Source of the DNA: Leptospirillum sp037442005
Lineage (GTDB): Bacteria; Nitrospirota; Leptospirillia; Leptospirillales; Leptospirillaceae
DNA: 64,000 nucleotides
Direction of reading: 5' to 3'
Assembly (NCBI GenBank): GCA_037442005.1
Contig: JBBIRA010000001.1
Location: 1-64,000, forward strand
Below, in pieces: positions 51,676-60,421 of this stretch. The notes beneath the pieces were generated by a model. The model made no database searches. It was not told where the DNA came from and worked only from the letters and a program-made list of their open reading frames with translations. Made by a program: the position numbers and the translations under genes. Each line of letters opens with the position of its first letter. Position 1 is the stretch's first letter.

Positions 51676-52374
51676 TTATAGCCGATTGTCTGACGTTTGG
51701 ATCAATTGGGGGATTTCTTTTTCGAACTCCGGAAGAAAATGGGAACGGACAAAATCGGCCATTCTGTTTTTTCGATGGTGCTCACTCAGGATAATGGAAT
51801 GAAGATCTTCCACTGCCTGGGCAAAATCCACATTGAAGACAAGATAGTCATAGTGCTCAAAAGCATGGACCTCCTGGCGCACTTTCTCAAGACGCTTTCT
51901 GAGGGTTTCGGGCGAGTCCTGTCCTCTCCGGGAAAGCCGCTCCTCAAGAATCTGCCGTGATGGCGGGAGAATATAGATGGAAATGCTTTCGAAATTGTCT
52001 TTCCGGATGATTTCGGCACCCTGAATATCAATGTCAACGAGGACATCCTGCCCTTGGGCAAAGGAATCAAGAATGATTTTTCGGGATGTCCCGTAAAGGT
52101 TTCCGTAGACCTCTGCGGATTCGATGAACAGGTTTTCATTCTTCATCTGGAGAAACTGCTCACGCGAAACAAAGTTGTAATCAAGTCCGTTGACCTCTCC
52201 AGGCCTTGGTGACCGGGTTGTATACGAGACTGAGTAATGAATCCGGTTTGTCCGTTTGGCGATTTCCCTGCAGAGGGATGTCTTTCCTGCGCCAGAGGGG
52301 GCTGATACGACAAAAAGCAATGGTTTGAAGACCGATTGCCCGTAGATCAGCTGACCTAGACCGTCTGACAGCAT
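51676..52374 (-). CDS. gmk: guanylate kinase
   Basis: The product is 232 residues. The P-loop SAPSGAGKTSL, the GMP-binding YTTRSPRPGEVNGLDY and the VLVDIDIQGA motif are present. It phosphorylates GMP to GDP. ATG 52374 follows AAGGAGAG closely. The N-terminus is about 20 residues longer than average. Confidence 0.95.
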   Translation of the reverse strand: MLSDGLGQLIYGQSVFKPLLFVVSAPSGAGKTSLCREIAKRTNRIHYSVSYTTRSPRPGEVNGLDYNFVSREQFLQMKNENLFIESAEVYGNLYGTSRKIILDSFAQGQDVLVDIDIQGAEIIRKDNFESISIYILPPSRQILEERLSRRGQDSPETLRKRLEKVRQEVHAFEHYDYLVFNVDFAQAVEDLHSIILSEHHRKNRMADFVRSHFLPEFEKEIPQLIQTSDNRL

Positions 52375-52431
52375 GTTCTCTCCTTTACCTGATCTCTTCA
52401 TTGTCTGTTTAACGATTCCAGGAGAAGCAGA

Positions 52432-52713
52432 TCAGTCTGCGTCTCCCCCATCGGCATCTTCTTCCCGGCCATTCATGCGATTGCCCAATGTTTCCGGTTG
52501 CAGGGCCGATAAAATGATGTGGCCGCTGTCCATAATGATGACGGAACGGGTCCTGCGGCCTTCAGAGGCATCAATCAGAAGATTTTTCTCCTGAGCCGCC
52601 TCTCTCATTCTTCTGACCGGAGCTGAGTTGACACCGACAATGCTGATGATGTGTCCCATGGCAACCACGTTTCCCAGTCCGATATTTACAAATGCTTGAC
52701 CTTTACTCGACAT
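52432..52713 (-). CDS. remA: RemA/DUF370-family regulator
   Basis: The product is 93 residues. FVNIGLGNVVAMGHIISIVG, SAPVRRMREAA and VIIMDSGHIILSALQPETLG match RemA/DUF370. In Bacillus, RemA is a DNA-binding activator of matrix genes, but the family is also common in other phyla next to yicC and gmk. The charged tail (REEDADGGDAD) is extra. Whether it influences pel is untested. It overlaps yicC by 11 bp. Confidence 0.9.
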   Translation of the reverse strand: MSSKGQAFVNIGLGNVVAMGHIISIVGVNSAPVRRMREAAQEKNLLIDASEGRRTRSVIIMDSGHIILSALQPETLGNRMNGREEDADGGDAD

Positions 52714-53590
52714 TCTGAATCTGTTCCTTGAGTTTTGTCAGTGTTGTTCTGATGGCCATCGCGGGTTGAAAGACCAAAGGGTGGGCTTCTTTCGTGATAA
52801 ATGTCGAAATTTCCCTTTGCATCTCCTGGGCAAGAAAGTCAAGCGATCTTCCGATCGCTCCTCCCGATTCCATATCCTGCCGGAATCGTTGAAGATGAAT
52901 GTTGAACCGCTGCCATTCCTCTTCATTATCTTTTTTGGAAAGATAGAGAAGCGCCTCCTCCTCAACTTTCCGTCCAATGTCGGAAATGCCTGTATGCTGC
53001 AATAACCCTGAAATTTTGGTGATGAATGACTTTCGGGTTTCTTCGATCGCTTTGGGTCTTGTGAGGGAAATGAGTCCCAAGTACTCCTCTATTTCTCCCA
53101 GAAGCCCTTCAATGACCCTGGTGAGTGCTTCCCCCTCTTCTTCCCGTGAAGTCCTCAGGTTTTTGAGAACCTCTTCAATGGCTGACGCCGCTGTTTCGGC
53201 ATCAACGGGCGGTGGCGGGATATTGCCTTCGCGGGTCATGACCGCGAGAATATGAGTCAATGTCACGGGTTCTTTCAGACTGAGCGCTTCTTTGATGTGA
53301 GACAGTTCAATAAAAATGGAGGCGGCTTTTTCCGGAGAAACGGGTGTTGATGTCGTCATCTGCTGCGGGAGCCGTGAAACAGTCATTTCGACTCTCCCCC
53401 GTGTGAGGATGGCTCCGGCCAGCCGTCTTGCCGGGACTTCAAGGTGCTCCCATTCTTTCGGGAAATTCAGGATAATCTCGAGGTTCTTGTGGTTCAGGGA
53501 TTTTGCCGAGAGTCGATACCTGTCCAGCGGAGCCGGGGTCGATGCTTCTCCAAAGCCCGTCATGCTCAGTAATCCCTTTGAGATGGGCAT
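52703..53590 (-). CDS. yicC: YicC-family endoribonuclease
   Basis: The product is 295 residues. LLSMTGFGEAS at the N-terminus, LNHKNLEIILNFP, and the C-terminal DFLAQEMQREISTFITKE are YicC signatures. E. coli YicC promotes RNA cleavage. ATG 53590 has AAAAGGA upstream. It starts the minus-strand yicC-remA-gmk-rpoZ-coaBC operon. Confidence 0.92.
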   Translation of the reverse strand: MPISKGLLSMTGFGEASTPAPLDRYRLSAKSLNHKNLEIILNFPKEWEHLEVPARRLAGAILTRGRVEMTVSRLPQQMTTSTPVSPEKAASIFIELSHIKEALSLKEPVTLTHILAVMTREGNIPPPPVDAETAASAIEEVLKNLRTSREEEGEALTRVIEGLLGEIEEYLGLISLTRPKAIEETRKSFITKISGLLQHTGISDIGRKVEEEALLYLSKKDNEEEWQRFNIHLQRFRQDMESGGAIGRSLDFLAQEMQREISTFITKEAHPLVFQPAMAIRTTLTKLKEQIQNVE

Positions 53591-53992
53591 CAGCAATCCT
53601 TTTCCGTGATGTTTGGTGAATCTTTCAGTTCCTGGTGCGTGTTCCCGGAGACAGCTCTGGTAAAAACCTGACCGTTGATTGTCGGGTAATGCGTCTTCCG
53701 TTATGATCCACCGGTCGATACCATGGGATCATCCTGGACCGGTTTTTGATCAGGGTGCTGTTCCGGATATTTCTGACTGTGAGCCGCTCTATTCTAAAGA
53801 GTTTTCCTCGAAATGAAAAGCTGTACGGGGAGAAGTGGAGCTCACCCCAAACCGGTTTTCAGGGTAGTCAGGCCATGTTCAGGGCCGAATTCTTTTTGAT
53901 CAGGCCAGTAATGGTCGATGAAGGGAGATTGATTGAAATCAACAAATCGCAGATCTCATATATCCTCCCGGGTTATTGGTCCGGGAGACCGC
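53591..53992. other. intergenic region between divergent yicC and debranching-enzyme genes
   Basis: About 400 bp with no convincing gene. It contains a CCGGTC/GACCGG dyad (53711-53742) followed by TTTTT on the plus strand, and a TTGATT-GA-AATCAA palindrome (53929-53942) about 50 bp before the debranching gene. No strong promoter is seen. Confidence 0.5.
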
Positions 53993-55933
53993 ATGCAAAA
54001 GAAGGAAGACCTTCTGGGAGTCTGGAATCTGTTTGGGGCGATTGATACCAGGATAAAGCCTTTTTATGGCATTTTCTGGCATGGAATGCGGTATTTGTCA
54101 TTGTGGAGATGGGAATTCCCCGGTCTCCGGGTCATGGACCTTGAACCGCTCGGTTCTCCGGAGAACGGGATTGCTTTTTTCCGCCATTATATTCCTTTTT
54201 CATCCTCGTCAGGTGAGGATGCCGGCGGGGCTTTATCGATTCTGGCGGAACGCGTATTGAGAGCGGATGGCTTCAGTGAGTGCCTGAGTATTAAAAACTT
54301 CGGAAGGGCTCACCGGTCATTTCGAGTCAGACTTTCATTCGAGGCCGATTTCTCGGATATGTTTGAGGTTCGCGGATTTCAGAGCTCTATTGTCCACCCA
54401 CGCCCGGTGGAAAAAAAGGGATCGGGAGATCATGTTTGCCTGTCTTATCAGGGGAAGGATGGGGTGACGCGGGAAGCGATCTTCTTCTTTTCGGGAAATC
54501 CTTCGGGAGCGATGGCACGACGGAATCAACTGGTTTGGAGTATGACCCTTTCGCCGGATGAAGAGATCCGGATTGAAACCTCTCTTTACGCCAGGGACGC
54601 TAGGGAAGGAAACGGGGAGGGGATCAGAAACCATCATCTCTTTCCGGTTCCGGAGGCTTTTTCAGATGTATTAAAAAAAACGCGCTTTGAAAATGAGGAA
54701 AAGAGAGCGGGTTGGCCGGCGATTGATTCAACGCATCCGGTTTTGCCGGCGGCCTATGAGCGGGCGATTCAAGATCTTGAAATGCTGATGACAACTTTTC
54801 CCCAGGGAAAAATTCCGTATGCAGGCTTGCCCTGGTTTTCGACCGTATTTGGTCGGGATGCCTTGATTACGGCTTACTCCCTTTTATGGGCAAAGCCTGA
54901 AATCGCACTTGGTGTCCTTACATATCTGGCATTGAAACAAGCGGATCAGGTTGACCCGAAACATGCGGCTCAGCCCGGCAAGATTCTTCATGAAGAGCGT
55001 ACCGGAGAACTTGCCGCTACCGGTGAGATTCCCTTTTCCCGGTATTACGGGTCTGTTGACGCAACCCCGTTATTTATCGTGCTGGCGTGCGAGTATCACC
55101 GTCAAACAGGTGGTGATGGCTCTCTCCACCTTCTTTGGCCATCGATTTTGAAAGCGTTGGACTGGATCGATACCTACGGCGTTGACTCCGATTCTGGCTT
55201 TCTGGTGTATCGTGCCGACCCGGAAGGGGGGCTTTCGAACCAGGGGTGGAAGGATTCAGGGGATTCGGTGGTCCATGCCGATGGCTCTTTGGCCACCGAT
55301 CCGATTGCACTTGTGGAAGTTCAGGGGTACTTGTTCTGGGCATGGAGTCTCCTCGCTCCGATTGCTGAAAAGTTTGGAGACGCTTCTCTGGGAGAGTCTC
55401 TTCGGAAAAAGTCCGAACATTTGAAGAAGAGATTGATTGAACGCTTCTGGCTTCCTGACCGGAAGATTTTTGCCATGGCCATTGACGGGAAGGGACATCC
55501 GTGTGCAGTGCTGTCTTCAAATCCGGGACATTTGCTGATTACCGGAGTATTGACTCAGGAAATGGCTCAACTGTTGGCCGATACATTAATGGGGCCGGAG
55601 CTTTTCTCTGGCTGGGGGATCCGGACGCTTGGACGAAATGAGGTCCGTTATAATCCTGTTTCCTATCACAACGGGTCGATCTGGCCCCACGATAACGGGC
55701 TGATCATGGCGGGATTGGCCCGTTATGGATTAACCCATCATTTGAAACGGTTGTCTGAGGGATATCTTGACGGGATCTCCCATTTCAAGGATTTCCGCAT
55801 GCCTGAACTGATTTGTGGATTTGGCCGGGATGGGGACTTCGGGCCGGTTTTGTACCCGACATCCTGCTCTCCGCAGACCTGGTCGGTTGCTTCGCTGTTC
55901 CTGATGATCAAGTCGCTAAAGATGAACGTCTGA
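53993..55933 (+). CDS. glycogen-debranching/amylo-alpha-1,6-glucosidase family enzyme
   Basis: The product is 646 residues. The N-terminal beta-sandwich (GAIDTRIKPFYGIFWHGMRY, LSLWRW) matches the bis-N-terminal domain of bacterial GDE-like enzymes. The (alpha/alpha)6 catalytic region is marked by GLPWFSTVFGRDALITAYSL, YYGSVDATPLFIVLACEYHR, and YHNGSIWPHDNGLIMAGLAR. It is predicted to hydrolyse alpha-glucosidic bonds of glycogen or a related glucan. ATG 53993 follows GGGAG by five bases. It is a single-gene unit with a shared terminator. Confidence 0.9.
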   Translation: MQKKEDLLGVWNLFGAIDTRIKPFYGIFWHGMRYLSLWRWEFPGLRVMDLEPLGSPENGIAFFRHYIPFSSSSGEDAGGALSILAERVLRADGFSECLSIKNFGRAHRSFRVRLSFEADFSDMFEVRGFQSSIVHPRPVEKKGSGDHVCLSYQGKDGVTREAIFFFSGNPSGAMARRNQLVWSMTLSPDEEIRIETSLYARDAREGNGEGIRNHHLFPVPEAFSDVLKKTRFENEEKRAGWPAIDSTHPVLPAAYERAIQDLEMLMTTFPQGKIPYAGLPWFSTVFGRDALITAYSLLWAKPEIALGVLTYLALKQADQVDPKHAAQPGKILHEERTGELAATGEIPFSRYYGSVDATPLFIVLACEYHRQTGGDGSLHLLWPSILKALDWIDTYGVDSDSGFLVYRADPEGGLSNQGWKDSGDSVVHADGSLATDPIALVEVQGYLFWAWSLLAPIAEKFGDASLGESLRKKSEHLKKRLIERFWLPDRKIFAMAIDGKGHPCAVLSSNPGHLLITGVLTQEMAQLLADTLMGPELFSGWGIRTLGRNEVRYNPVSYHNGSIWPHDNGLIMAGLARYGLTHHLKRLSEGYLDGISHFKDFRMPELICGFGRDGDFGPVLYPTSCSPQTWSVASLFLMIKSLKMNV

Positions 55934-56052
55934 TAAAATGGGCGGAACCTCCATCCTGATCAAGGGGAACCTCCGTTTTGGTGTGTTCTTTGATCAGTGA
56001 GGAAGAATCCGTTTGAAGTTGTTGGGGGTTTTCATTAAAGAATGAGGAAAGC

Positions 56053-56090
56053 GGGGAGGGAGAAAGGATTGCTCCTCCCTCCCCTTGATT
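56053..56090. terminator. bidirectional terminator between debranching enzyme and lipoprotein genes
   Basis: GGGGAGGGAG (56053-56062) and CTCCCTCCCC (56075-56084) form a perfect 10-bp stem with a 12-base loop, with a moderately T-rich tail on each strand. Confidence 0.7.
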
Positions 56091-56137
56091 TCTTCTGTTG
56101 CCCGATTTTTAAGTCCCTGTTCTGTCAGGTATTTCGC

Positions 56138-58213
56138 TTATGGAACAACATCAAAGAGCAGGTCCGGGGTATTGCAGTTGCTTCCTGAACAGGTAACAAC
56201 GGCATTGTTGTTTCCCAGACTGATCGGGCTTGAGGTCTCTACAGAAGACAACAGCCCGGTATTGTTATAAGGGGCAACAGTAATCCCTCCAATTAATGAG
56301 TTCCCTCCTGAAGCCGGGGTTGCGATAAAAACAAAATGGTCTGTTGGGTCTAAGATCGGGAAACTGTTGCCGTTTGAATTCAATGCGGTGAGTGTGATGG
56401 AGTTTTGAGGAATGATGGTGACCAAACCGCTCGAATCCGTATATCCAAAAGCGGCTAATGCACTCGAATTCGGGTTGTATGAAAAAAATTCCTGATCAAC
56501 CGGATCGATGCCTTGTTGGTTGATATTGGATGAGGCTCCATTAATGGAATACCCATCCCCTCCATTGAAAGCGGAAGCGAGGGGGGAGGAGGAAATCGTT
56601 CCGGTCGAATTATTATACTGGTAGACATAAAGAGAGAATGGATTCGGGCTTGGACAGGAAGAGTTGTAACAGCCGGGAGTGGCAAATATCAGTCCATTAA
56701 CAGCGTCGTACCCGAATGGGTAGTTGACAATGGAAATAGGAGTTGAGAATGAATTGTTTGCACCCGTTCCGCTAGGAGAGACCGGAACATCTCCGGCAAT
56801 GCTCAAAGCAGTTGAAGCGGTGCTGGGCTGGGTCCCATACCACAAGAAGAAGGAGTTTAACACTCCAGGCCCTGAAGTAATGTTCTGTGCTGTCTGAATG
56901 ACAGAGGGGAAGTTATAGGCATTTGTTGGAGAAAGGCTTCCGGAAGAGTTATAGGAATAGGCCGATATATTCAAGCCTGTTGTCTGACCACTGGGTTTGC
57001 ACCCAATAAAGGCGACATGAAAGAGGGCGTCAATACCACCCCCGCAGTTGCTTCCAGAAACGGATTGGGAGCTGAGAAGAGCTCCAAAACCTGTTGCTGG
57101 GGTAAAACTATACAAATTCAGAGTGGCACCGGTTGAAGTGTTTTCCAATATTGAATAAATACTGTATGAGCTGTCAAAGCCGGATCCTCCTCCACTATTC
57201 ACACTGGTTCCATTCGGGATGCTGATCTGGCTTGTTGGACTGCCACTGTTGAGAATGGCCCCCGTTTGTGTGTTGTAAGGAAGTGTGGAAACTGTAATGG
57301 CTCCACCGGCTGTTGCTGTCGTTGTTGCGAGAATCAGGGATCCGGTTGTTATTGTTGTCGGAGGTGTATAGGTGCCGCTTACGGTGGTTGCAAGAGTGGC
57401 TGGACTCCCGCTGGATTGGGTGAAGTCGCTGACAATTCCGCTAAGGGTATCGGAAGTCCCTGATGTTGTTGTGGTGTTTCCATCATTAAAAACAATTGTA
57501 CATGCTGAGGATGTTGAGCCTGCTGACTGGACGCAGGCTTCAACTCCGCCGGCAATGGATGTCAGGTCGGTTTGATATGTGGTAGTGAGTGTTGAACTTG
57601 CGGGGATAGTGCCTGAGGAGATGCTGAATGCTTGTTCCAGAGAATTGATCGCAGTAGTCAGTTGACTGCTTGTTCCCGAGATGTTTGTTCCTGATTGGGT
57701 GAGCCCGGCGGTTTCCAGCTCATAGGCTGAAACAACGGTGGAGAGCTCATTTACGGTTACACTGTTGTTCGTTGTTGCACTGCCTGCAGATCCTATAAAG
57801 GACATCAGGCTGATAGCGCTATTGGTTCCGCCTCCCGCGTTTCCTCCACTTGCAATGACATACAAGAGTCCAACACCTTTTGGGGGTGTATATTTAATGC
57901 TAAAACCGCCGGAACCGTTTGTTGTTACGGGTCCTCCAAGGGAGGTTGCTTGACCCCCGGAGCTACTGGTGACATAGATGGTAACATTGGATCCAACAAT
58001 GGCGCTTGACCCCCCATTGACCGTTCCGGTAAGGGTTACAGTTCCGGCGGCAACACCCGTGGTTCCGCCGCCGCTACCGCCTCCACTACTTCCTCCACTA
58101 CAACTTGCGAATGCAATGAAGGAAGAGATGAGTATGATCTTTGCCAGGGAGTTCCTTCCATTTTTTGCTGTTTTATCGAAATGAAATTCCGATCTGTTTG
58201 CAGACCTTTCCAT
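56138..58213 (-). CDS. large Gly/Ser/Thr-rich lipoprotein, probably surface exposed
   Basis: The product is 691 residues. The signal ends at FASC, followed by a poly-Gly/Ser stretch. Residues 55-120 look like an Ig/carboxypeptidase-regulatory-type beta-sandwich (VTLTGTVNGGSSAIVGSNVT). The region from ~300 on has repeated beta-propeller-like blades (NAYNFPSVIQ; GIDPVDQEFFSYNP; ILDPTDHFVFIATP). It has many Asn/Ser/Thr and few charged residues, unlike its neighbours, as expected for secreted proteins of acidophiles. No enzyme motif is recognised. Adhesion or matrix function is a guess. Confidence 0.75.
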   Translation of the reverse strand: MERSANRSEFHFDKTAKNGRNSLAKIILISSFIAFASCSGGSSGGGSGGGTTGVAAGTVTLTGTVNGGSSAIVGSNVTIYVTSSSGGQATSLGGPVTTNGSGGFSIKYTPPKGVGLLYVIASGGNAGGGTNSAISLMSFIGSAGSATTNNSVTVNELSTVVSAYELETAGLTQSGTNISGTSSQLTTAINSLEQAFSISSGTIPASSTLTTTYQTDLTSIAGGVEACVQSAGSTSSACTIVFNDGNTTTTSGTSDTLSGIVSDFTQSSGSPATLATTVSGTYTPPTTITTGSLILATTTATAGGAITVSTLPYNTQTGAILNSGSPTSQISIPNGTSVNSGGGSGFDSSYSIYSILENTSTGATLNLYSFTPATGFGALLSSQSVSGSNCGGGIDALFHVAFIGCKPSGQTTGLNISAYSYNSSGSLSPTNAYNFPSVIQTAQNITSGPGVLNSFFLWYGTQPSTASTALSIAGDVPVSPSGTGANNSFSTPISIVNYPFGYDAVNGLIFATPGCYNSSCPSPNPFSLYVYQYNNSTGTISSSPLASAFNGGDGYSINGASSNINQQGIDPVDQEFFSYNPNSSALAAFGYTDSSGLVTIIPQNSITLTALNSNGNSFPILDPTDHFVFIATPASGGNSLIGGITVAPYNNTGLLSSVETSSPISLGNNNAVVTCSGSNCNTPDLLFDVVP

Positions 58214-58238
58214 TGAAGGCTCCTTTTAAGAAATTCAG

Positions 58239-58787
58239 TTAATTATTTCCCATTTTTTTCGCAGGTAGCGTTGTTTTTAAAATGCTTTTCAAGTTATCGA
58301 AGAAACCGGCATAGAACTCCGGGTTATCAACGGTTCCCCTGTGGGTGACGACCGTTGTGTATTCAGAGCCCACCGGGAAAAGTGGAATCATCCAGAGAAG
58401 GTGCCACCAGACGTATTCTTTCCGGTGAAACTCTGTTGTCTGATTGGCGGCCAGACTGACCTGGGTGATGTTGTTTCCAATGGGAACAAGCGTGACGGTG
58501 GATGTAATCTGATAAGAAGTGTTTTTATCGTTCTGGTCAGCCATTTCCCGATCGGCAAGAATGATGGAGTTTGTCTTATCTGCCGAGCGCACCATGAAAC
58601 CCTGTTGGGAAAGAACCTGTAATACGGCTCCCCATGTTTTGTTTTCTGTGGCCGCAATGGATTCCGTATTCCCGTGAATCTCCTGAGAAGAGTCAAACGC
58701 CTGGTGATAAGACGGCTCGGATGAGCATCCCCAAAGGATGAGTAACCCCGCAAACATTGCCACTTGTGAAATCTGTCTGAGCTTCAT
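58239..58787 (-). CDS. lipoprotein of unknown function
   Basis: The product is 182 residues. The lipobox is LWGC (Cys 21). The mature part has a BamC/DUF-like pattern (TWGAVLQVLSQQGFMVRSAD, then ILADREM), suggesting a compact alpha/beta fold, and an aromatic stretch YVWWHLLWMIPLFPVG. AAAGGAGG lies before the ATG, and a 10-bp stem-loop sits 26 bases further upstream in the leader. Function is unknown. It precedes the large lipoprotein gene by 25 bp, so the two may form one unit. Confidence 0.7.
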   Translation of the reverse strand: MKLRQISQVAMFAGLLILWGCSSEPSYHQAFDSSQEIHGNTESIAATENKTWGAVLQVLSQQGFMVRSADKTNSIILADREMADQNDKNTSYQITSTVTLVPIGNNITQVSLAANQTTEFHRKEYVWWHLLWMIPLFPVGSEYTTVVTHRGTVDNPEFYAGFFDNLKSILKTTLPAKKMGNN

Positions 58788-58813
58788 TTTTTTCCTCCTT
58801 TCTTTAGGCGTTG

Positions 58814-58838
58814 AAGAGAGCTTGTCTCAAGCTCTCTT
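58814..58838 (-). promoter_or_regulatory. stem-loop in the leader of the lipoprotein gene
   Basis: AAGAGAGCTT and AAGCTCTCTT pair perfectly around a five-base loop, just upstream of the ribosome binding site of 58239-58787. It may stabilise the mRNA or act in regulation. There is no T-run. Confidence 0.55.
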
Positions 58839-58845
58839 GCCCGAA

Positions 58846-58858
58846 AGACTATAAGTCT
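58846..58858. repeat. short palindrome in the lipoprotein/LuxR divergent region
   Basis: AGACT and AGTCT flank ATA. It lies just upstream of the leader hairpin and could be an operator. Confidence 0.35.
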
Positions 58859-58868
58859 GTTAACTCTA

Positions 58869-58937
58869 TGTCTATCCAGCAAAAGTAGACCAACAAAGGT
58901 AGCCCTACTAAAGTAGTAAAAATGTCTATTCAGACAT
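58869..58937. repeat. direct repeat and dyads upstream of the LuxR-type gene
   Basis: ATGTCTATCCAG (58869) and ATGTCTATTCAG (58922) differ by one base. The second copy is part of a perfect dyad ATGTCT-N4-AGACAT (58922-58937). Between them lies CTACT-AA-AGTAG. These are plausible binding sites for the divergent regulator. Confidence 0.5.
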
Positions 58938-58947
58938 CATTTTTCTA

Positions 58948-58975
58948 TTGATTTATTTGAATTAAGAAGTACAAT
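58948..58975 (+). promoter_or_regulatory. candidate promoter of the GAF-LuxR regulator gene
   Basis: TTGATT and TACAAT are separated by 16 bp, about 70 bp before the start codon, immediately downstream of the 58922-58937 dyad. Confidence 0.5.
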
Positions 58976-59046
58976 TTGGATGCCCAAGTTTACTTATGAA
59001 TTGTTTTTATCAAACGCGTCGCTGGGGCATTTTATCGAGGTGGAAA

Positions 59047-60105
59047 ATGCTCTCTAGATCAGATGTTTCAAATGTTTTGGCACTTGTTTCTTCGTTGCAG
59101 GGAATTCATGAGCAAAATGCCTTTTTTCGCGCATTGTTTGAGCGTCTCGAGGTGATGCTGAACAGTTCATCGATTGTGTTTGTTCCATATGATCGGAAAA
59201 AAGGTGCTTTTTGTTTTGAAGGGCATTATGCGCATCATATGGCGTCCACCCTTTTGATGGAGTACATCACCTATTACCACCTCATGGATCCCTTTGTTTA
59301 TAGCGGGTGGGCAAGGGGGGATGGTTCCTGTGCGGCAATGTATGAAGATTTTATTTCCCGTGAGGAACTTGAAAAGACCGAATTTATGAAGAAGTTCCTC
59401 TCCCGGGTGCCGCTTAAGGACTGTCTTGTCATCAAGATGCTCTATCAGGGAAATCTGATGGGGGTCATTGCGGTTCACCGTCGGGAAGGGAATGGGTATT
59501 TTGGGGAAAGAGAAAGAGAGATCGCAGAGGTGCTCTGCGATCATTTGTCTGAAAAGCTGAACCATGTTCTCACATGGGATCAATGTAATGATTCATCAGG
59601 ATCGGAAATTGGTGTTTTGATCATTGATTCTTGCTGTAACCCGTTGTATTCGAATGGAGTGGCCAGGAAAGTTATGTCTGATATCTCGGAGGATCCGGCC
59701 AGAAGACTCTTTCAAGTGGCCCAAACCGGAGGAACCGCGACTTTCAGGACGGGTTTCGGGAGTTTTCGGGTCCGGAGTTTTCCTATCCGGACGATATCGG
59801 ATGTTTTTTGTGAAACCAAGATTGCCAATGATGTTCTTGGACGGCAAGTCAAAGAAGCGTTCGTCGTTCTTCTTGAGCCCTTCACAACGTCAAAAACAAT
59901 TGAAAAATCCCTAGCCCGGTCAGGACTTACTGTACGCCAGCAAACAGTCGTATCGAAGCTGGTCCAGGGATTTTCGAACCGGGAAATTGCCAGGGAACTT
60001 CTGATTTCCGAGCAGACAGTGAAAGATCATCTTCATGATATCTTTGAAAAGCTTCGAGTCAGGAATCGTTGTGAGCTGGTTCTGTTTTTTACGGAAAACA
60101 GCTGA
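59047..60105 (+). CDS. GAF-like sensor with LuxR-type HTH regulator
   Basis: The product is 352 residues. Residues ~1-190 resemble a GAF-type sensor, the 190-280 region may be a second small domain (GVLIIDSCCNPLYSNGVARK, PAS-like), and the C-terminal 65 residues are a LuxR HTH (LTVRQQTVVSKLVQGFSNRE, then LLISEQTVKDHLHDIFEKL). It is not a classical acyl-homoserine-lactone receptor by sequence. ATG 59047 follows GAGG by six bases; ATG 58996 is an alternative. Divergent from two lipoprotein genes across a repeat-rich region, it may control them. Confidence 0.85.
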   Translation: MLSRSDVSNVLALVSSLQGIHEQNAFFRALFERLEVMLNSSSIVFVPYDRKKGAFCFEGHYAHHMASTLLMEYITYYHLMDPFVYSGWARGDGSCAAMYEDFISREELEKTEFMKKFLSRVPLKDCLVIKMLYQGNLMGVIAVHRREGNGYFGEREREIAEVLCDHLSEKLNHVLTWDQCNDSSGSEIGVLIIDSCCNPLYSNGVARKVMSDISEDPARRLFQVAQTGGTATFRTGFGSFRVRSFPIRTISDVFCETKIANDVLGRQVKEAFVVLLEPFTTSKTIEKSLARSGLTVRQQTVVSKLVQGFSNREIARELLISEQTVKDHLHDIFEKLRVRNRCELVLFFTENS

Positions 60106-60421
60106 CAGTTCTTTCAATTTCAGGTTGATGTCGAAAGTCGGAATTGTGTTTTCACAAATTGAAACCGATGAGTGAGAAGGCGGGATGGAATACGCAAGCT
60201 TGGTTCTTTGTGAAGGAAAAGAGAGGGGGCGTTGGTTCTCATGGCTTTGCCGCCCTGAAAATCGCTTCAAGGATCTTGCTAATTCGTGTTTGATGGACTA
60301 ATATTTCCCCGATTTCATCATGGATGTCGGCTCAGTGGTTTTTTCTTTGGCTGCAGGGTTCACCCGGGGAGGATTGCCTTCTGGTGTGGACCGTCGCCGT
60401 TAGCTTGGGGGGTATTGAGAA
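60106..60421. other. intergenic region upstream of the transpeptidase gene
   Basis: About 316 bp with no gene. It holds an inverted repeat TTTCAATTT/AAATTGAAA (60112-60164) enclosing a TTGTG-TTTT-CACAA hairpin, and a promoter candidate at 60276-60304. Confidence 0.5.
60276..60304 (+). promoter_or_regulatory. candidate promoter of the transpeptidase gene
   Basis: TTGCTA and TAATAT are separated by 17 bp, about 120 bp before the start. Confidence 0.45.

Noticed and set aside
53746..54045. Plus-strand open frame of 99 codons overlapping the debranching-enzyme start
   Set aside because: It has no family features or ribosome binding site, and it overlaps the well-supported gene starting at 53993.
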